The position numbers and the translations under genes were made by a program. The notes under the pieces were generated by a model. The model had not been told where the DNA came from and did no database searches. It saw only the letters and a list, made by a program, of their open reading frames with translations. Shown here one piece after another: positions 1 to 8,030 of a DNA stretch of 23,818 bases. Source of the DNA: DATAVB01 sp040414495 (GTDB lineage: Bacteria; Actinomycetota; Actinomycetes; Mycobacteriales; QHCD01); assembly GCA_040414495.1 (NCBI GenBank), contig JBEDUI010000067.1, forward strand, positions 1 through 23,818. Reading direction: 5' to 3'. The first letter of the stretch is position 1. Every line of letters starts with the position of its first letter.

Positions 1-288
1 CGGCTTATCCGCAAGCACATTCTGCCCAACGCGATCGCGCCGGTCATCGTCATCGCCACGATCACCATCGGCAGCGTCATCGTCGCGGAGGCATCGTTGA
101 CCTTTCTCGGTGTCGGTTTGCAGGCGCCGGCGATCTCCTGGGGCCTGCAGTTGGCCAACGCGCAGAACAACTTCCAGGCCCATCCGCACCTGTTGGTCTA
201 TCCGTCGATCTTCCTGTCAATCACCGTGCTCAGCTTCATCCTGCTCGGGGATGTCATCCGGGATGCGTTCGATCCGAGGTTGCGATGA
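1..288 (+). CDS. dppC: Oligo/dipeptide ABC transporter permease, DppC/OppC type (3' end only)
   Basis: The reading frame is open from the first base of the window and ends with TGA at 286-288, so only about the last 95 residues are present. The visible part has the typical end of a DppC/OppC permease: an R-K-H-I-L-P-N segment resembling the EAA loop that docks on the ATPase, then hydrophobic stretches with EASLTFLGVGLQAP, and a terminal LGDVIRDAFDPRLR. DppC-like proteins form half of the inner-membrane channel of a peptide importer, with DppB. The stop overlaps the next ATG (ATGA at 285-288), which indicates translational coupling to the two ATPases downstream. The substrate cannot be told from this fragment; dipeptide and oligopeptide (or nickel) systems look alike here. 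Confidence 0.9.
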   Translation, partial: RLIRKHILPNAIAPVIVIATITIGSVIVAEASLTFLGVGLQAPAISWGLQLANAQNNFQAHPHLLVYPSIFLSITVLSFILLGDVIRDAFDPRLR

Positions 289-1268
289 GCCAGTTGGATA
301 TTGATCGGCTCTCGGTGGAATTCCGGGTTCGCGGTCAGGTAATTCGGGCCGTCGACGAGCTGAGCTATTCCCTCTCGTCGGGCCAAACCCTTGTGCTGCT
401 GGGCGAATCCGGCTCCGGCAAGAGCGTGTCGGCGCTGGCCGTGATGGGTCTGTTGGAGACTCCCCCGGCCGTCATCACCGGCGGTGAAATCCGGTTCGAC
501 GGCACCGATCTACTCGCTCTTTCCCGCAAACAGGCCCGATCGTTCCGCGGTCGGCGCATCTCGATGATCTTCCAGGACGCTTTGTCCGCGCTCAATCCGG
601 TGCTGAGCGTCGGATTCCAGATCGCCGAGATGATGCGTGTCCACGAGGGACTGTCCAAGGCGGACTCTCGACAGCGCGCGATCGAATTGATGGAGCGGGT
701 CCGGATTCCGGCCGCGGCCAAGCGGTTCGGCGACTATCCCCATGAGTTCTCCGGCGGCATGCGGCAGCGCATCATGATCGCCATGGCGCTGGCATTGAGC
801 CCCGATTTCCTCATCGCCGACGAACCAACGACCGCCCTGGATGTCACCGTACAGGCGCAGATCGTGGCGCTGCTCGGCGAGTTGCGTCAAGAAACCTCTA
901 TGGGCATGGTGCTCATCACCCACGACCTCGGTCTGGCGGCCGATGTGGCCGACCGGATCGCGGTCATGTACGCCGGCCGGATCGTGGAAGCGGCACCGGC
1001 CGCGGATCTGTATCGCGCGCCGGCGCACCCGTACACGGCCGGCCTGTTGGCCTCGATTCCGCGAGCCAGCCGCAAAGGCCATGCGCTGTTGCCGATCAAG
1101 GGCAGCCCGCCGAGCCTGGCCGCGGTGCCGAGCGGCTGCGCGTTCCATCCACGCTGCCCGATGTCGACCGAACGCTGCAGCATCGAGCGTCCGGAATTGC
1201 GTACGCTTTCCGACGGACGTACCAGCGCCTGCCACTACGCCGAGGAGGTGAGCAATGCCCTCGCCTGA
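285..1268 (+). CDS. dppD: Oligo/dipeptide ABC transporter ATP-binding protein, DppD/OppD type
   Basis: This 327-residue protein is the first of two ATPases that power a peptide importer at the cytoplasmic face. Walker A is GESGSGKS at about residues 40-47, the Q-loop is FQDALSALNP near 97-104, the ABC signature FSGGMRQR is at 155-162, Walker B LIADEP is at 176-181 and the H-loop histidine is near 213. The C-terminal OPP-type extension starts around APAHPYTAGLL and includes the cysteine-bearing CAFHPRCPMSTERC segment typical of Dpp/Opp ATPases. The start overlaps the permease stop by four bases. Its own end overlaps the next start by 14 bases, so the three genes are one operon. Family assignment is firm; the transported peptide or other solute is not determined. 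Confidence 0.95.
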   Translation: MSQLDIDRLSVEFRVRGQVIRAVDELSYSLSSGQTLVLLGESGSGKSVSALAVMGLLETPPAVITGGEIRFDGTDLLALSRKQARSFRGRRISMIFQDALSALNPVLSVGFQIAEMMRVHEGLSKADSRQRAIELMERVRIPAAAKRFGDYPHEFSGGMRQRIMIAMALALSPDFLIADEPTTALDVTVQAQIVALLGELRQETSMGMVLITHDLGLAADVADRIAVMYAGRIVEAAPAADLYRAPAHPYTAGLLASIPRASRKGHALLPIKGSPPSLAAVPSGCAFHPRCPMSTERCSIERPELRTLSDGRTSACHYAEEVSNALA

Positions 1269-2262
1269 GAATGTCCTCGACGTCCAGCAATTGGTGAAAC
1301 ATTTCCCGGTCCGCCGGAGCCTGCTGCGCCGGCAGACCGGCGCGATCAAAGCGGTTGACGGGGTCGATCTGCAGCTACGACAGGGCGAAACACTTGGCCT
1401 GGTCGGCGAATCCGGATGCGGGAAATCGACGTTGGCCCGTCTGCTGATGGCGTTGGAACGGCCGACATCCGGGCAGGTGCTGTTCCACGGCGAAGACATT
1501 CATGCGTTGTCCGGCTCGCGGCTGCGGGCATTGCGGCGCCGGATCCAGATCATCCTGCAGGATCCGTACACGTCGCTGAATCCTCGAATGACGGTCGGCG
1601 ATATCGTCGGCGAGCCGTTCGAGATCCACCGCGACGCAGCACCCAGGGGTTCGAAACGCACCCGGGTTGGCGAACTGCTCGAGGTGGTCGGCCTCGACCC
1701 GGACCACGTCAATCGTTATCCGCACCAGTTCTCCGGTGGCCAGCGGCAGCGGATCGGGATCGCCCGCGCGTTGGCGCTGCGACCCGAGGTGGTGATCTGC
1801 GACGAACCGGTGTCCGCATTGGACGTTTCGGTGCAGGCGCAGGTGATCAACCTGCTGGTGTCGCTACAGTCGGAGTTCTCACTGTCCTATGTGTTCATCG
1901 CGCACGACCTGTCGGTGGTACGGCACGTGTCCGACCGGGTCGCGGTGATGTACCTCGGCAAAATCGTGGAGACCGGCAGCCACGCTGAGATCTACGATCA
2001 CGCGGCGCATCCGTACACCCAGGCGCTACTGTCGGCCGCGCCCGAGCCGGACCCGGAATTGCGCGGGCAGCGGTCGACGATCGTGTTGGAAGGTGATGTG
2101 CCGAGTCCGGCCGACCCGCCCTCGGGTTGTCATTTCCGCACACGCTGCTGGCTGGCGGAGCCCCGGTGTGCCGACGAAGAACCGGAGTTGACCGTCCGGC
2201 CCGGCAGCGAACACCCGACCGCCTGTCATTTCGCCGCCGAATCGCCGAAGGTCGACCACTAA
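1255..2262 (+). CDS. dppF: Oligo/dipeptide ABC transporter ATP-binding protein, DppF/OppF type
   Basis: This is the second ATPase of the peptide importer, 335 residues long. Walker A is GESGCGKS at 51-58, the Q-loop is LQDPYTSLNP at 101-110, the signature FSGGQRQR is at 159-166 and Walker B VICDEP is at 180-185. The C-terminal OPP domain is present (AAHPYTQALLSAAPEPDP, then CHFRTRC). In this family DppD and DppF work as a heterodimer under the DppB/DppC channel. A GAGGAGGTGAGCA stretch inside the end of dppD gives a ribosome site for the ATG at 1255. It is the last gene of its operon. A strip of palindromes follows, and the next gene is convergent. Confidence 0.95.
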   Translation: MPSPENVLDVQQLVKHFPVRRSLLRRQTGAIKAVDGVDLQLRQGETLGLVGESGCGKSTLARLLMALERPTSGQVLFHGEDIHALSGSRLRALRRRIQIILQDPYTSLNPRMTVGDIVGEPFEIHRDAAPRGSKRTRVGELLEVVGLDPDHVNRYPHQFSGGQRQRIGIARALALRPEVVICDEPVSALDVSVQAQVINLLVSLQSEFSLSYVFIAHDLSVVRHVSDRVAVMYLGKIVETGSHAEIYDHAAHPYTQALLSAAPEPDPELRGQRSTIVLEGDVPSPADPPSGCHFRTRCWLAEPRCADEEPELTVRPGSEHPTACHFAAESPKVDH

Positions 2263-2308
2263 CCTCGATCGGCGCACCAGCTTTAAACGCCGCCTTCAAC
2301 CCTCCGAC

Positions 2309-2363
2309 CGTGATCGTGATGGCGTACGTAACCAAAAACGTTACGAAATCCATCACGATCACG
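2309..2363. repeat. Palindromic element, copy A (subfamily 2)
   Basis: A 55 bp inverted repeat. The outer arms are a perfect 14-bp match (CGTGATCGTGATGG at 2309-2322 against 2350-2363). An inner 6-bp stem (CGTAAC at 2327-2332 with GTTACG at 2340-2345) encloses a 7-base CAAAAAC loop; a 4x4 internal mismatch lies between the stems. The outer TGATCGTGA box and its complement start 42 bp apart. Confidence 0.85.
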
Positions 2364-2441
2364 AAAACACCCAGGCCCCTCGGCCACCGCCGCCACCTCA
2401 GAGCCAACAGCTACGACTTGACCGGCCGCGTCCTCCCCGAC

Positions 2442-2497
2442 CATGATCGTGAGTGGATTTAGTACCGAATTCGGCATCAAATCTACTCACGATCATG
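2442..2497. repeat. Palindromic element, copy B (subfamily 1)
   Basis: A 56 bp inverted repeat. Arms of 19 bp (2442-2460 and 2479-2497) differ at a single position, which would be a G-T pair in a hairpin. The centre contains a second perfect palindrome, CCGAATTCGG, at 2465-2474. The arm reads TGATCGTGAGTGGATTT. Same length and similar sequence to copy D, 10.4 kb away. Confidence 0.85.
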
Positions 2498-2552
2498 AAA
2501 CGGACGCGGACCGGTCGGCGACCCTACGGGCTTCGACCTCGACCCTGCCGAA

Positions 2553-2608
2553 CCATGATCGTGATGCTATTCGTCAACGAAAACGCGACAAAACCCAGCA
2601 CGATCAGG
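2553..2608. repeat. Palindromic element, copy C (subfamily 2, degenerate)
   Basis: A 56 bp imperfect inverted repeat. The outer TGATCGTG (2556-2563) and CACGATCA (2599-2606) match perfectly and start 43 bp apart; the inner part of the stem carries several mismatches (TGCTATTCGTC against GACAAAACCCA). This is the most decayed of the five copies. Confidence 0.7.
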
Positions 2609-2708
2609 TAAAACTGACGCGGGACCGCAGTCAGGGGCGCACCCAACCGCCGCGCCCGGCCGCCCCGGCGGAGTCAGAGGCCCAACGCAGGCGGCAGCGG
2701 AAATCCGA

Positions 2709-3797
2709 TTATTCCGAGAGCTCGGCGTACGCCGGCTTGATTACGTCATTGATGAGCACCAGCCGCTCATCAAACGGAATGAACGCGGATTTCATCGCGT
2801 TCAGCGTCAGCCATTGCAGATCGCTCCACCCGTACCCGAACGTCTCCACCAGCGACATCATTTCCGAGGTCATGCTGACCCCGCTCATCAACCGGTTATC
2901 AGTATTGACGGTGACCCGGAAATACAATTGCCGCAGCAGGCCGATCGGGTGTTCCTCCAGCGATTTTGCCGCGCCGGTCTGGACATTCGACGTCGGGCAC
3001 ATCTCCAGCGGGATCCGGCGATCACGGACGTACGCGGCCAGCCGCCCCAATTCGACTCGACCGTCATCATGCACGGTGACATCGTCGATAATCCGCACGC
3101 CGTGCCCGAGCCGGTCCGTTCCGCACCATTGGATCGCTTCCCAAATGGACGGTAAGCCAAATCCCTCGCCCGCATGGATTGTGAAATGCGAATTTTCCCG
3201 GCGCAGATATTCGAACGCATCCAAGTGCCGAGTGGGCGGATATCCGGCCTCGGCTCCGGCAATATCAAAACCAACCGCGCCGGCGTCGCGGTATCGCACC
3301 GCCAGTTCGGCGATCTCCATCGACTGCGCGGCGTGCCGCATCGCGGTCATCAACATGCCGACGCGGATCGAATGCCCCGTCGCCGACGCCGCCGCGATTC
3401 CGCGCCGAAAGCCTTCCAGGACAGCGTCGATCGCTTCCTCGTGACTCAACCCGCGTTCAACATGCAGCTCCGGCGCGAATTTCACCTCGGCGTACACCAC
3501 ACCGTCGTTGGCCAGGTCCTCGACGCATTCCTGCGCAACCCGAATCAACGCCTCGCGGGTCTGCATTACGCCAACGGTGTGGGCGAACGTTTCCAGATAC
3601 CGCTCCAGCGACCCGGAATGCGCGGCGCCGAGGAACCAACGGCCCAGCTCTTCCGGATCGGTCGTCGGCAGCGCGTCGTATCCAATCTCGCGGGCCAGCT
3701 CGACGACCGTACCGGCGCGCAGACCGCCGTCGAGATGATCGTGCAAGAGAACCTTCGGCGCGCTCTGGACCGCCTGCGTTGTCACCGGTGTCGACAT
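2709..3797 (-). CDS. add: Adenosine deaminase
   Basis: The 362-residue protein hydrolyses (deoxy)adenosine to (deoxy)inosine and ammonia in the cytoplasm, using one zinc ion. Visible family motifs are HDHLDG at 19-24 (metal-binding HxH near the N terminus), HAGE at 208-211, LGHG at 230-233 and CPTSN at 267-271. NTDN at 298-301 stands where many relatives have NTDD; I recall NTDN in actinobacterial members. The length is usual for the family. The start is ATG at 3797, nine bases after the thymidine phosphorylase stop, with no clear ribosome site, so it probably depends on coupling with deoA. It is the last gene of the nucleoside operon and supplies the purine branch of salvage; no purine nucleoside phosphorylase is in the window. 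Confidence 0.95.
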   Translation of the reverse strand: MSTPVTTQAVQSAPKVLLHDHLDGGLRAGTVVELAREIGYDALPTTDPEELGRWFLGAAHSGSLERYLETFAHTVGVMQTREALIRVAQECVEDLANDGVVYAEVKFAPELHVERGLSHEEAIDAVLEGFRRGIAAASATGHSIRVGMLMTAMRHAAQSMEIAELAVRYRDAGAVGFDIAGAEAGYPPTRHLDAFEYLRRENSHFTIHAGEGFGLPSIWEAIQWCGTDRLGHGVRIIDDVTVHDDGRVELGRLAAYVRDRRIPLEMCPTSNVQTGAAKSLEEHPIGLLRQLYFRVTVNTDNRLMSGVSMTSEMMSLVETFGYGWSDLQWLTLNAMKSAFIPFDERLVLINDVIKPAYAELSE

Positions 3798-3806
3798 GGA
3801 GGCACT

Positions 3807-5081
3807 TTAGCCGACGCGATCGACCAGCAACGGCAGCGGCACCTGCGGCCCATCCACCGATATCGCGCCGTCCAACGCCTCGGCCGCGGCCGGCAGCCGA
3901 GCCGGGTCGTGCGTGTGCAACTCGAGCAACGCCTGCCCGCGCCGTACCTCGTCGCCAACCGCGGCCAGGCAACGGATTCCGGCCACCTCCGACACCGGGT
4001 CCTCCTTGCGGGCCCGCCCGGCCCCGAGCCGCCACGCGGCCAGCCCGACCGCGTACGCATCGAGCTGCGTGAGCCGGCCGGTCTCCGGCGCGACAACCGT
4101 CTGTACCTCACGCGCCCTAGGCAGGCTCGCCGCCGGATCCCCACCCTGCGCCCGAATCATCCGCCGCCATACGTCCATTGCCCGGCCATCCCGCAGCGCG
4201 CCCGAAGGGTCCACATCGGACAATCCCGCCACGGACAGCATTTCCCGGGCCAACAGCAGCGTCAGCTCGACAACATCGGCCGGACCGCCGCCGGCCAAAA
4301 CCTCCACTGCCTCGGCCACTTCCAGCGCGTTGCCGACGGCTCGACCCAACGGCCGGTCCATCGCGGTCAGTAGCGCCACGCAACGGACTCCGTTGGCCGT
4401 ACCGATCTCGACCATGGTCCGGGCCAACGTACGGGCCGACTCGGCATCCTTCATGAACGCGCCGGATCCGACCTTCACGTCGAGTACAAGACCGGAGGCG
4501 CCTTCGGCGATCTTCTTGCTCATGCTCGAGCTGGCGATCAACGGGATCGACACGACGGTCCCGGTGACGTCGCGCAGCGCATACAGCTTCCGGTCGGCCG
4601 GCGCCAATTCGTCGCCAGCCGCACACACCGCCGCGCCCACATCCTTTAGCTGCGTACGGAATTCCGCGTCCGAGAGGGACGCCCGCCAGCCGGGAATGGC
4701 TTCCAGCTTGTCCAGCGTGCCCCCGGTGTGGCCCAATCCCCGGCCGGACAGCTGCGGCACGATCGCGCCGCACGCCGCCACCAACGGGGCCAGCGGCAGC
4801 GTGATCTTGTCGCCGACACCGCCGGTGGAATGCTTGTCCACAGTGGGCTTGTCCAATCCGGACAGATCACTTCGGACACCGGAGTCGATCATCGCGCCCG
4901 TCCACCGGGCCAGTTCCGCCGGCTGCATGCCCCGGAAGAAGATCGCCATCAGCAACGCCGACATCTGCTCGTCGGCGATTTCGCCGCGGGTGTACGCGTT
5001 GATGGCAAAGTCGATCTGGTCGGCGGTCAGGGCCGCACCGTCGCGCTTGGCCCGAATAACGTCGACGATCGCCATGCTCAT
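3807..5081 (-). CDS. deoA: Thymidine phosphorylase (pyrimidine-nucleoside phosphorylase)
   Basis: The 424-residue enzyme cleaves thymidine or deoxyuridine with phosphate to give the base and 2-deoxyribose 1-phosphate. It has the phosphate-binding KHSTGGVGDK at 83-92 and the family signature SGRGLGHTGGTLDKLEAIPG at 112-131. The central KVGSGAFMK segment and the C-terminal pyrimidine-nucleoside-phosphorylase domain (around GRARKEDPVS and the VGDEVRRGQALLELH stretch) are also present. The ATG at 5081 overlaps the cdd stop as ATGA, with GGGAG just upstream; a second ATG two codons later could also be used. Its place after cdd fits a route from cytidine or deoxycytidine through deoxyuridine to the base. 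Sequence alone does not separate strict thymidine phosphorylase from broader pyrimidine-nucleoside phosphorylase. Confidence 0.95.
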   Translation of the reverse strand: MSMAIVDVIRAKRDGAALTADQIDFAINAYTRGEIADEQMSALLMAIFFRGMQPAELARWTGAMIDSGVRSDLSGLDKPTVDKHSTGGVGDKITLPLAPLVAACGAIVPQLSGRGLGHTGGTLDKLEAIPGWRASLSDAEFRTQLKDVGAAVCAAGDELAPADRKLYALRDVTGTVVSIPLIASSSMSKKIAEGASGLVLDVKVGSGAFMKDAESARTLARTMVEIGTANGVRCVALLTAMDRPLGRAVGNALEVAEAVEVLAGGGPADVVELTLLLAREMLSVAGLSDVDPSGALRDGRAMDVWRRMIRAQGGDPAASLPRAREVQTVVAPETGRLTQLDAYAVGLAAWRLGAGRARKEDPVSEVAGIRCLAAVGDEVRRGQALLELHTHDPARLPAAAEALDGAISVDGPQVPLPLLVDRVG

Positions 5082-5473
5082 CGGTCAGCTCCCAGATTCT
5101 CTGGCCCGAATGCCTGCGGCAGCACCTGATCCATCGTTAACACACCCTGTGGTGTGTCCACCAGAAGCGACGCGCCGCCGTGTTCCCACAACAATTGCCG
5201 GCACCGTCCACACGGCATCAGCAGCGCACCTGTCCCGTCGCAACAGGTGAACGCCACCAGCCGGCCGCCGCCACTGGCGTGTAAGGAAGAAACCAGTCCG
5301 CATTCGGCGCACAATGTCACGCCGTACGAGGCATTCTCCACATTGCACCCGACCACGATGCGGCCGTCATCAACCAGCGCCGCGGCACCAACCGGAAACC
5401 GTGAATACGGCGCGTACGCCCGGGCCATCACCTGCCGCGCCGCCGAACGCAACGCCTCCCAATCGATATCCAT
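5078..5473 (-). CDS. cdd: Cytidine deaminase
   Basis: A 131-residue, short homotetramer-type cytidine deaminase that converts (deoxy)cytidine to (deoxy)uridine. The substrate loop NVENASYG lies at 44-51. The catalytic CAEC motif (zinc ligand C55, proton-shuttling E57) is followed by PCGRC at 87-91 with the other two zinc ligands, C88 and C91. The start ATG at 5473 shares one base with the TAA stop of the permease upstream, and its own TGA overlaps deoA as ATGA, so all three are translationally coupled. Placing it between the permeases and deoA means imported cytidine is deaminated and then cleaved. Confidence 0.96.
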   Translation of the reverse strand: MDIDWEALRSAARQVMARAYAPYSRFPVGAAALVDDGRIVVGCNVENASYGVTLCAECGLVSSLHASGGGRLVAFTCCDGTGALLMPCGRCRQLLWEHGGASLLVDTPQGVLTMDQVLPQAFGPENLGADR

Positions 5474-6747
5474 TACGACTTCACGTACGGCTTGCCGTCG
5501 GCGGCGGGCGCACGGACCTTGCCCACCAGACCGGCCACCGCGAACACCGTGGCTAAATAGGGCAGCATCGACAAAAACTCCGACGGGATAGGCGTTCCGA
5601 CGATTCCGAGGTTAGTCTGCAACGCGTCGGCAAAACCAAAGATCAGCGCCGCGCCCAGCGCCCCGGTCGGGCTCCAACGGCCGAAGATCACCGCCGCTAG
5701 GGCGATGTAGCCCTTACCCGAGGAAATGTCCTTGCCGAACTCGCCGACCGAGCCAATTGTCAGCGAGGCACCAGCGACGCCGGCGATCAACCCGCCCAGC
5801 AGCACGGCGCGATAGCGGGTCGCCCGCACCTTGATGCCGACCGTGTCGGCCGCGGTCGGATGCTCACCAACCGCCCGCAGCCGCAGTCCCCACCTGGTCC
5901 GGAACAGCCCGAACTGCAAGACAATCAACAGGCCGTACGTGATGTAGAGAAATACGTTGGAATCGAAGAAAATCGGTCCGATGATCGGGATATCGGAGAG
6001 GCCCGGCACTTTGATGTCGTCGAAGATCTTCGGCGAATTCAAATTCTCGTGCGGCACCAGAATGCGATCGTAAAGGAAGTTGGTCAGGCCGAGCGCGAAA
6101 ACGTTGAGCACCACGCCCACGATCACCTGGTCAACGAAATACCGGATTGCGAGCACCGCCAGCACCAGCGCCAGTACGGCACCAGCCAACGCCGCACCGA
6201 CCAATCCCAGCCACAGGCTCGATGCCGCCGCCGCGACGATCGTTCCGGTGAACGCACCTAGCAACAGTTGGCCCTCGATCGCCAGGTTGACCACGCCCGA
6301 CCGCTCGCAGATCACGCCGGACATCGCCCCCAGGATGATCGGGATCGACCGGATCAAGGTCTGGTTGCCCAGCTGCACTATCGACAGTGGACGGTTGTCG
6401 CCCGCGACCGAGGCCCAGGCCAGAAATGCGATCAGAAAAAGCGCCGCGATCAGCCACAACGCGACAATGCGGCCCCGGCGCGTCGGCCGCCCGGCCAGCA
6501 GCCAACCGCTCAGCGCGAGAACCAGAATGCCGAGCACCCAACAGGTCCAGCGCGCGGAGACGCTCACTGTCGGCACGTGCACCGGCGCGCCGGACGGGGA
6601 CAGCACGAACCGGCTGTGCTCACCGGCCCGCGACTGGAAACCCAGCACAAAAATCATGATCAGGCCGAGCGCCGCACCGGAAAAACCGAGCGCGCGCTCT
6701 CGCGTCGTCGCCGCGACCTGCGGCAGTCGCACAGCCGTGGCGGTCAC
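5473..6747 (-). CDS. Nucleoside ABC transporter permease 2 (BPD_transp_2 family)
   Basis: This integral membrane protein of about 424 residues belongs to the branched-chain amino acid/sugar/nucleoside permease family. It forms half of the channel for the BMP-type importer. Many hydrophobic segments are visible. The family segment ICERSGVVNLAIEGQLLLGA marks it as the YufQ/NupC-like second permease (names for this class vary). The N-terminal part has an unusually long lead-in with about three predicted membrane spans before that motif. I chose the GTG at 6747: it overlaps the stop of the upstream permease as GTGA and has GAAGGG nine bases before it. An ATG at 6756 is in frame, but GAAGGG then abuts it. 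An earlier in-frame ATG at 6963 would overlap the upstream gene by over 200 bases and encodes a low-complexity leader. Confidence 0.92.
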   Translation of the reverse strand: MTATAVRLPQVAATTRERALGFSGAALGLIMIFVLGFQSRAGEHSRFVLSPSGAPVHVPTVSVSARWTCWVLGILVLALSGWLLAGRPTRRGRIVALWLIAALFLIAFLAWASVAGDNRPLSIVQLGNQTLIRSIPIILGAMSGVICERSGVVNLAIEGQLLLGAFTGTIVAAAASSLWLGLVGAALAGAVLALVLAVLAIRYFVDQVIVGVVLNVFALGLTNFLYDRILVPHENLNSPKIFDDIKVPGLSDIPIIGPIFFDSNVFLYITYGLLIVLQFGLFRTRWGLRLRAVGEHPTAADTVGIKVRATRYRAVLLGGLIAGVAGASLTIGSVGEFGKDISSGKGYIALAAVIFGRWSPTGALGAALIFGFADALQTNLGIVGTPIPSEFLSMLPYLATVFAVAGLVGKVRAPAADGKPYVKS

Positions 6748-8030
6748 CCGTTCCATCCCTTCGACAGGCTCTGCCCCTCCTCGCCCCCGGCGCCGCCGCG
6801 CAGCCGGAACATCGCCCGGACCAGAGCCGGAGCGGCGATGAAGACGACGATCAGGGCCTGAATCACCGTCACCACATCGATTGGCGTTGAGGTCTGGGCT
6901 GACATCACGGTCCCGCCCGCTTGCAATGCCCCGAAAAGGAGCCCGGCCAGTACGGTGCCCCATGGCTTGGCCCGACCCAGCAGCGCCACGGTGATCGCGT
7001 TGAATCCCAATTCCGAATTCACGCCGGTGGACAGGTAATAGTCGGTGCCCAGCACCTGGGCCGTGCTGGCCAGGCCGGCCAGACCGCCGGCGATCAGCAT
7101 CACCAGAATGTACGTACGACCCACGCTCATTCCGGCGGTGCGGGCCGCCTCGGGGTTGGCGCCGACCGCCTTGAATTCAAATCCCAACGTGCTGCGGTTG
7201 AACAGCCAGGCACAAGCCAGCGCGGCCAGCAACGCCACGATGATCCCGGCGTGCAACCGCAGTCCGGTCCCAGCCAGCAAAGGCAGCCGCGCATTTCCCG
7301 GAACGAAACGACTCACCGAATCGGACCGTCCGGGCCGCTGGAACACCGACTTCTGCAGGACGTACAACAGCAGGTACCCGGCGACGTAATTGAGCATGAT
7401 CGTCGTAATGACCTCGTGCGCGCCGGTGCGGGCCTTGAGCCAGCCGACGATCACGCCCCACACCGCGCCACCGATGAAACCGCCGAGCAGCGCCACAATC
7501 AGGTGGATCACGATCGGCATGTGCACGCCGAAACCGAGGTAGCCGGCCAGGATCGCGCCCATGATGATCTGCCCCTGGGCACCGATGTTGAACAGACCCG
7601 CGCGGAAGGCGAATGACACCGACAGACCGGCCAGGATCAGCGGCGTGGCCTGCACAATGGTTTCCGATATCGGATAGAAGACCTGCGACAGCGACCCCTG
7701 CCCGGAGGCGTAGTCCCGGATGAAGCTCGGGTCCACAATGGACCCTTCGAACAATGCGACGTAGGCCGACCAGGCCGAATGCCAAATCGCGCCCAACGCG
7801 TCACCCGGGGCGGCGAAGAAGTAGCCGAGCTTGCTCTGTACGTCGGAATCGGAGAACGCGATGAGCAGGCCGCCGAGCACCAGTGCGATCACGATCGCCA
7901 GGAACGTCACCACAACCGAGTTGCCGCGGACGATCCCGTCCAGCACGGCCCGGCCGAATCCAGGCGGCCGCACCGGGTCGGCCGGCTCTACCTCCACAGT
8001 GGAGTCGTCCGATGTGGACGTCTCGCTCAC
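6744..8030 (-). CDS. Nucleoside ABC transporter permease 1 (BPD_transp_2 family)
   Basis: A membrane protein of about 428 residues from the GTG at 8030, the partner channel subunit of the importer. After an acidic, Ser/Thr-rich cytoplasmic head (about 35 residues) come many hydrophobic segments. The family hallmark SFAFRAGLFNIGAQGQIIMG sits in the middle, and a GGLAGLAS segment lies near the coupling region. The GTG overlaps the ATPase stop as GTGA (8027-8030) and has AAGG seven bases upstream, so it is preferred over the ATG at 8177. The ATG frame would add about 49 Arg-rich residues that are only a shadow of the ATPase gene. The end overlaps the next permease start by four bases. Confidence 0.92.
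   Translation of the reverse strand: MSETSTSDDSTVEVEPADPVRPPGFGRAVLDGIVRGNSVVVTFLAIVIALVLGGLLIAFSDSDVQSKLGYFFAAPGDALGAIWHSAWSAYVALFEGSIVDPSFIRDYASGQGSLSQVFYPISETIVQATPLILAGLSVSFAFRAGLFNIGAQGQIIMGAILAGYLGFGVHMPIVIHLIVALLGGFIGGAVWGVIVGWLKARTGAHEVITTIMLNYVAGYLLLYVLQKSVFQRPGRSDSVSRFVPGNARLPLLAGTGLRLHAGIIVALLAALACAWLFNRSTLGFEFKAVGANPEAARTAGMSVGRTYILVMLIAGGLAGLASTAQVLGTDYYLSTGVNSELGFNAITVALLGRAKPWGTVLAGLLFGALQAGGTVMSAQTSTPIDVVTVIQALIVVFIAAPALVRAMFRLRGGAGGEEGQSLSKGWNG

Larger units (their letters stand above)
2263..2708. other. Gene-free strip between convergent dppF and add, holding three palindromes
   Basis: These 446 bases lie between two genes that point at each other. I see no credible gene: the plus-strand frame through 2443-3444 is antisense to add and starts inside a palindrome. 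The strip holds three ~56 bp inverted repeats of one family (listed separately) separated by 78 and 55 bases of unrelated GC-rich sequence. No stem is followed by a T-run, so a classical intrinsic terminator is not evident, although a hairpin in such a position could still end or protect both transcripts. Confidence 0.8.

Noticed and set aside
2309..2363. Intrinsic terminator between dppF and add
   Set aside because: The stem is not GC-rich at its base and no T-run follows on either strand; related elements also occur between divergent genes.
2443..3444. 333-codon plus-strand frame beginning in palindrome B
   Set aside because: It starts inside a palindromic element and is otherwise antisense to adenosine deaminase, which carries all its active-site motifs.
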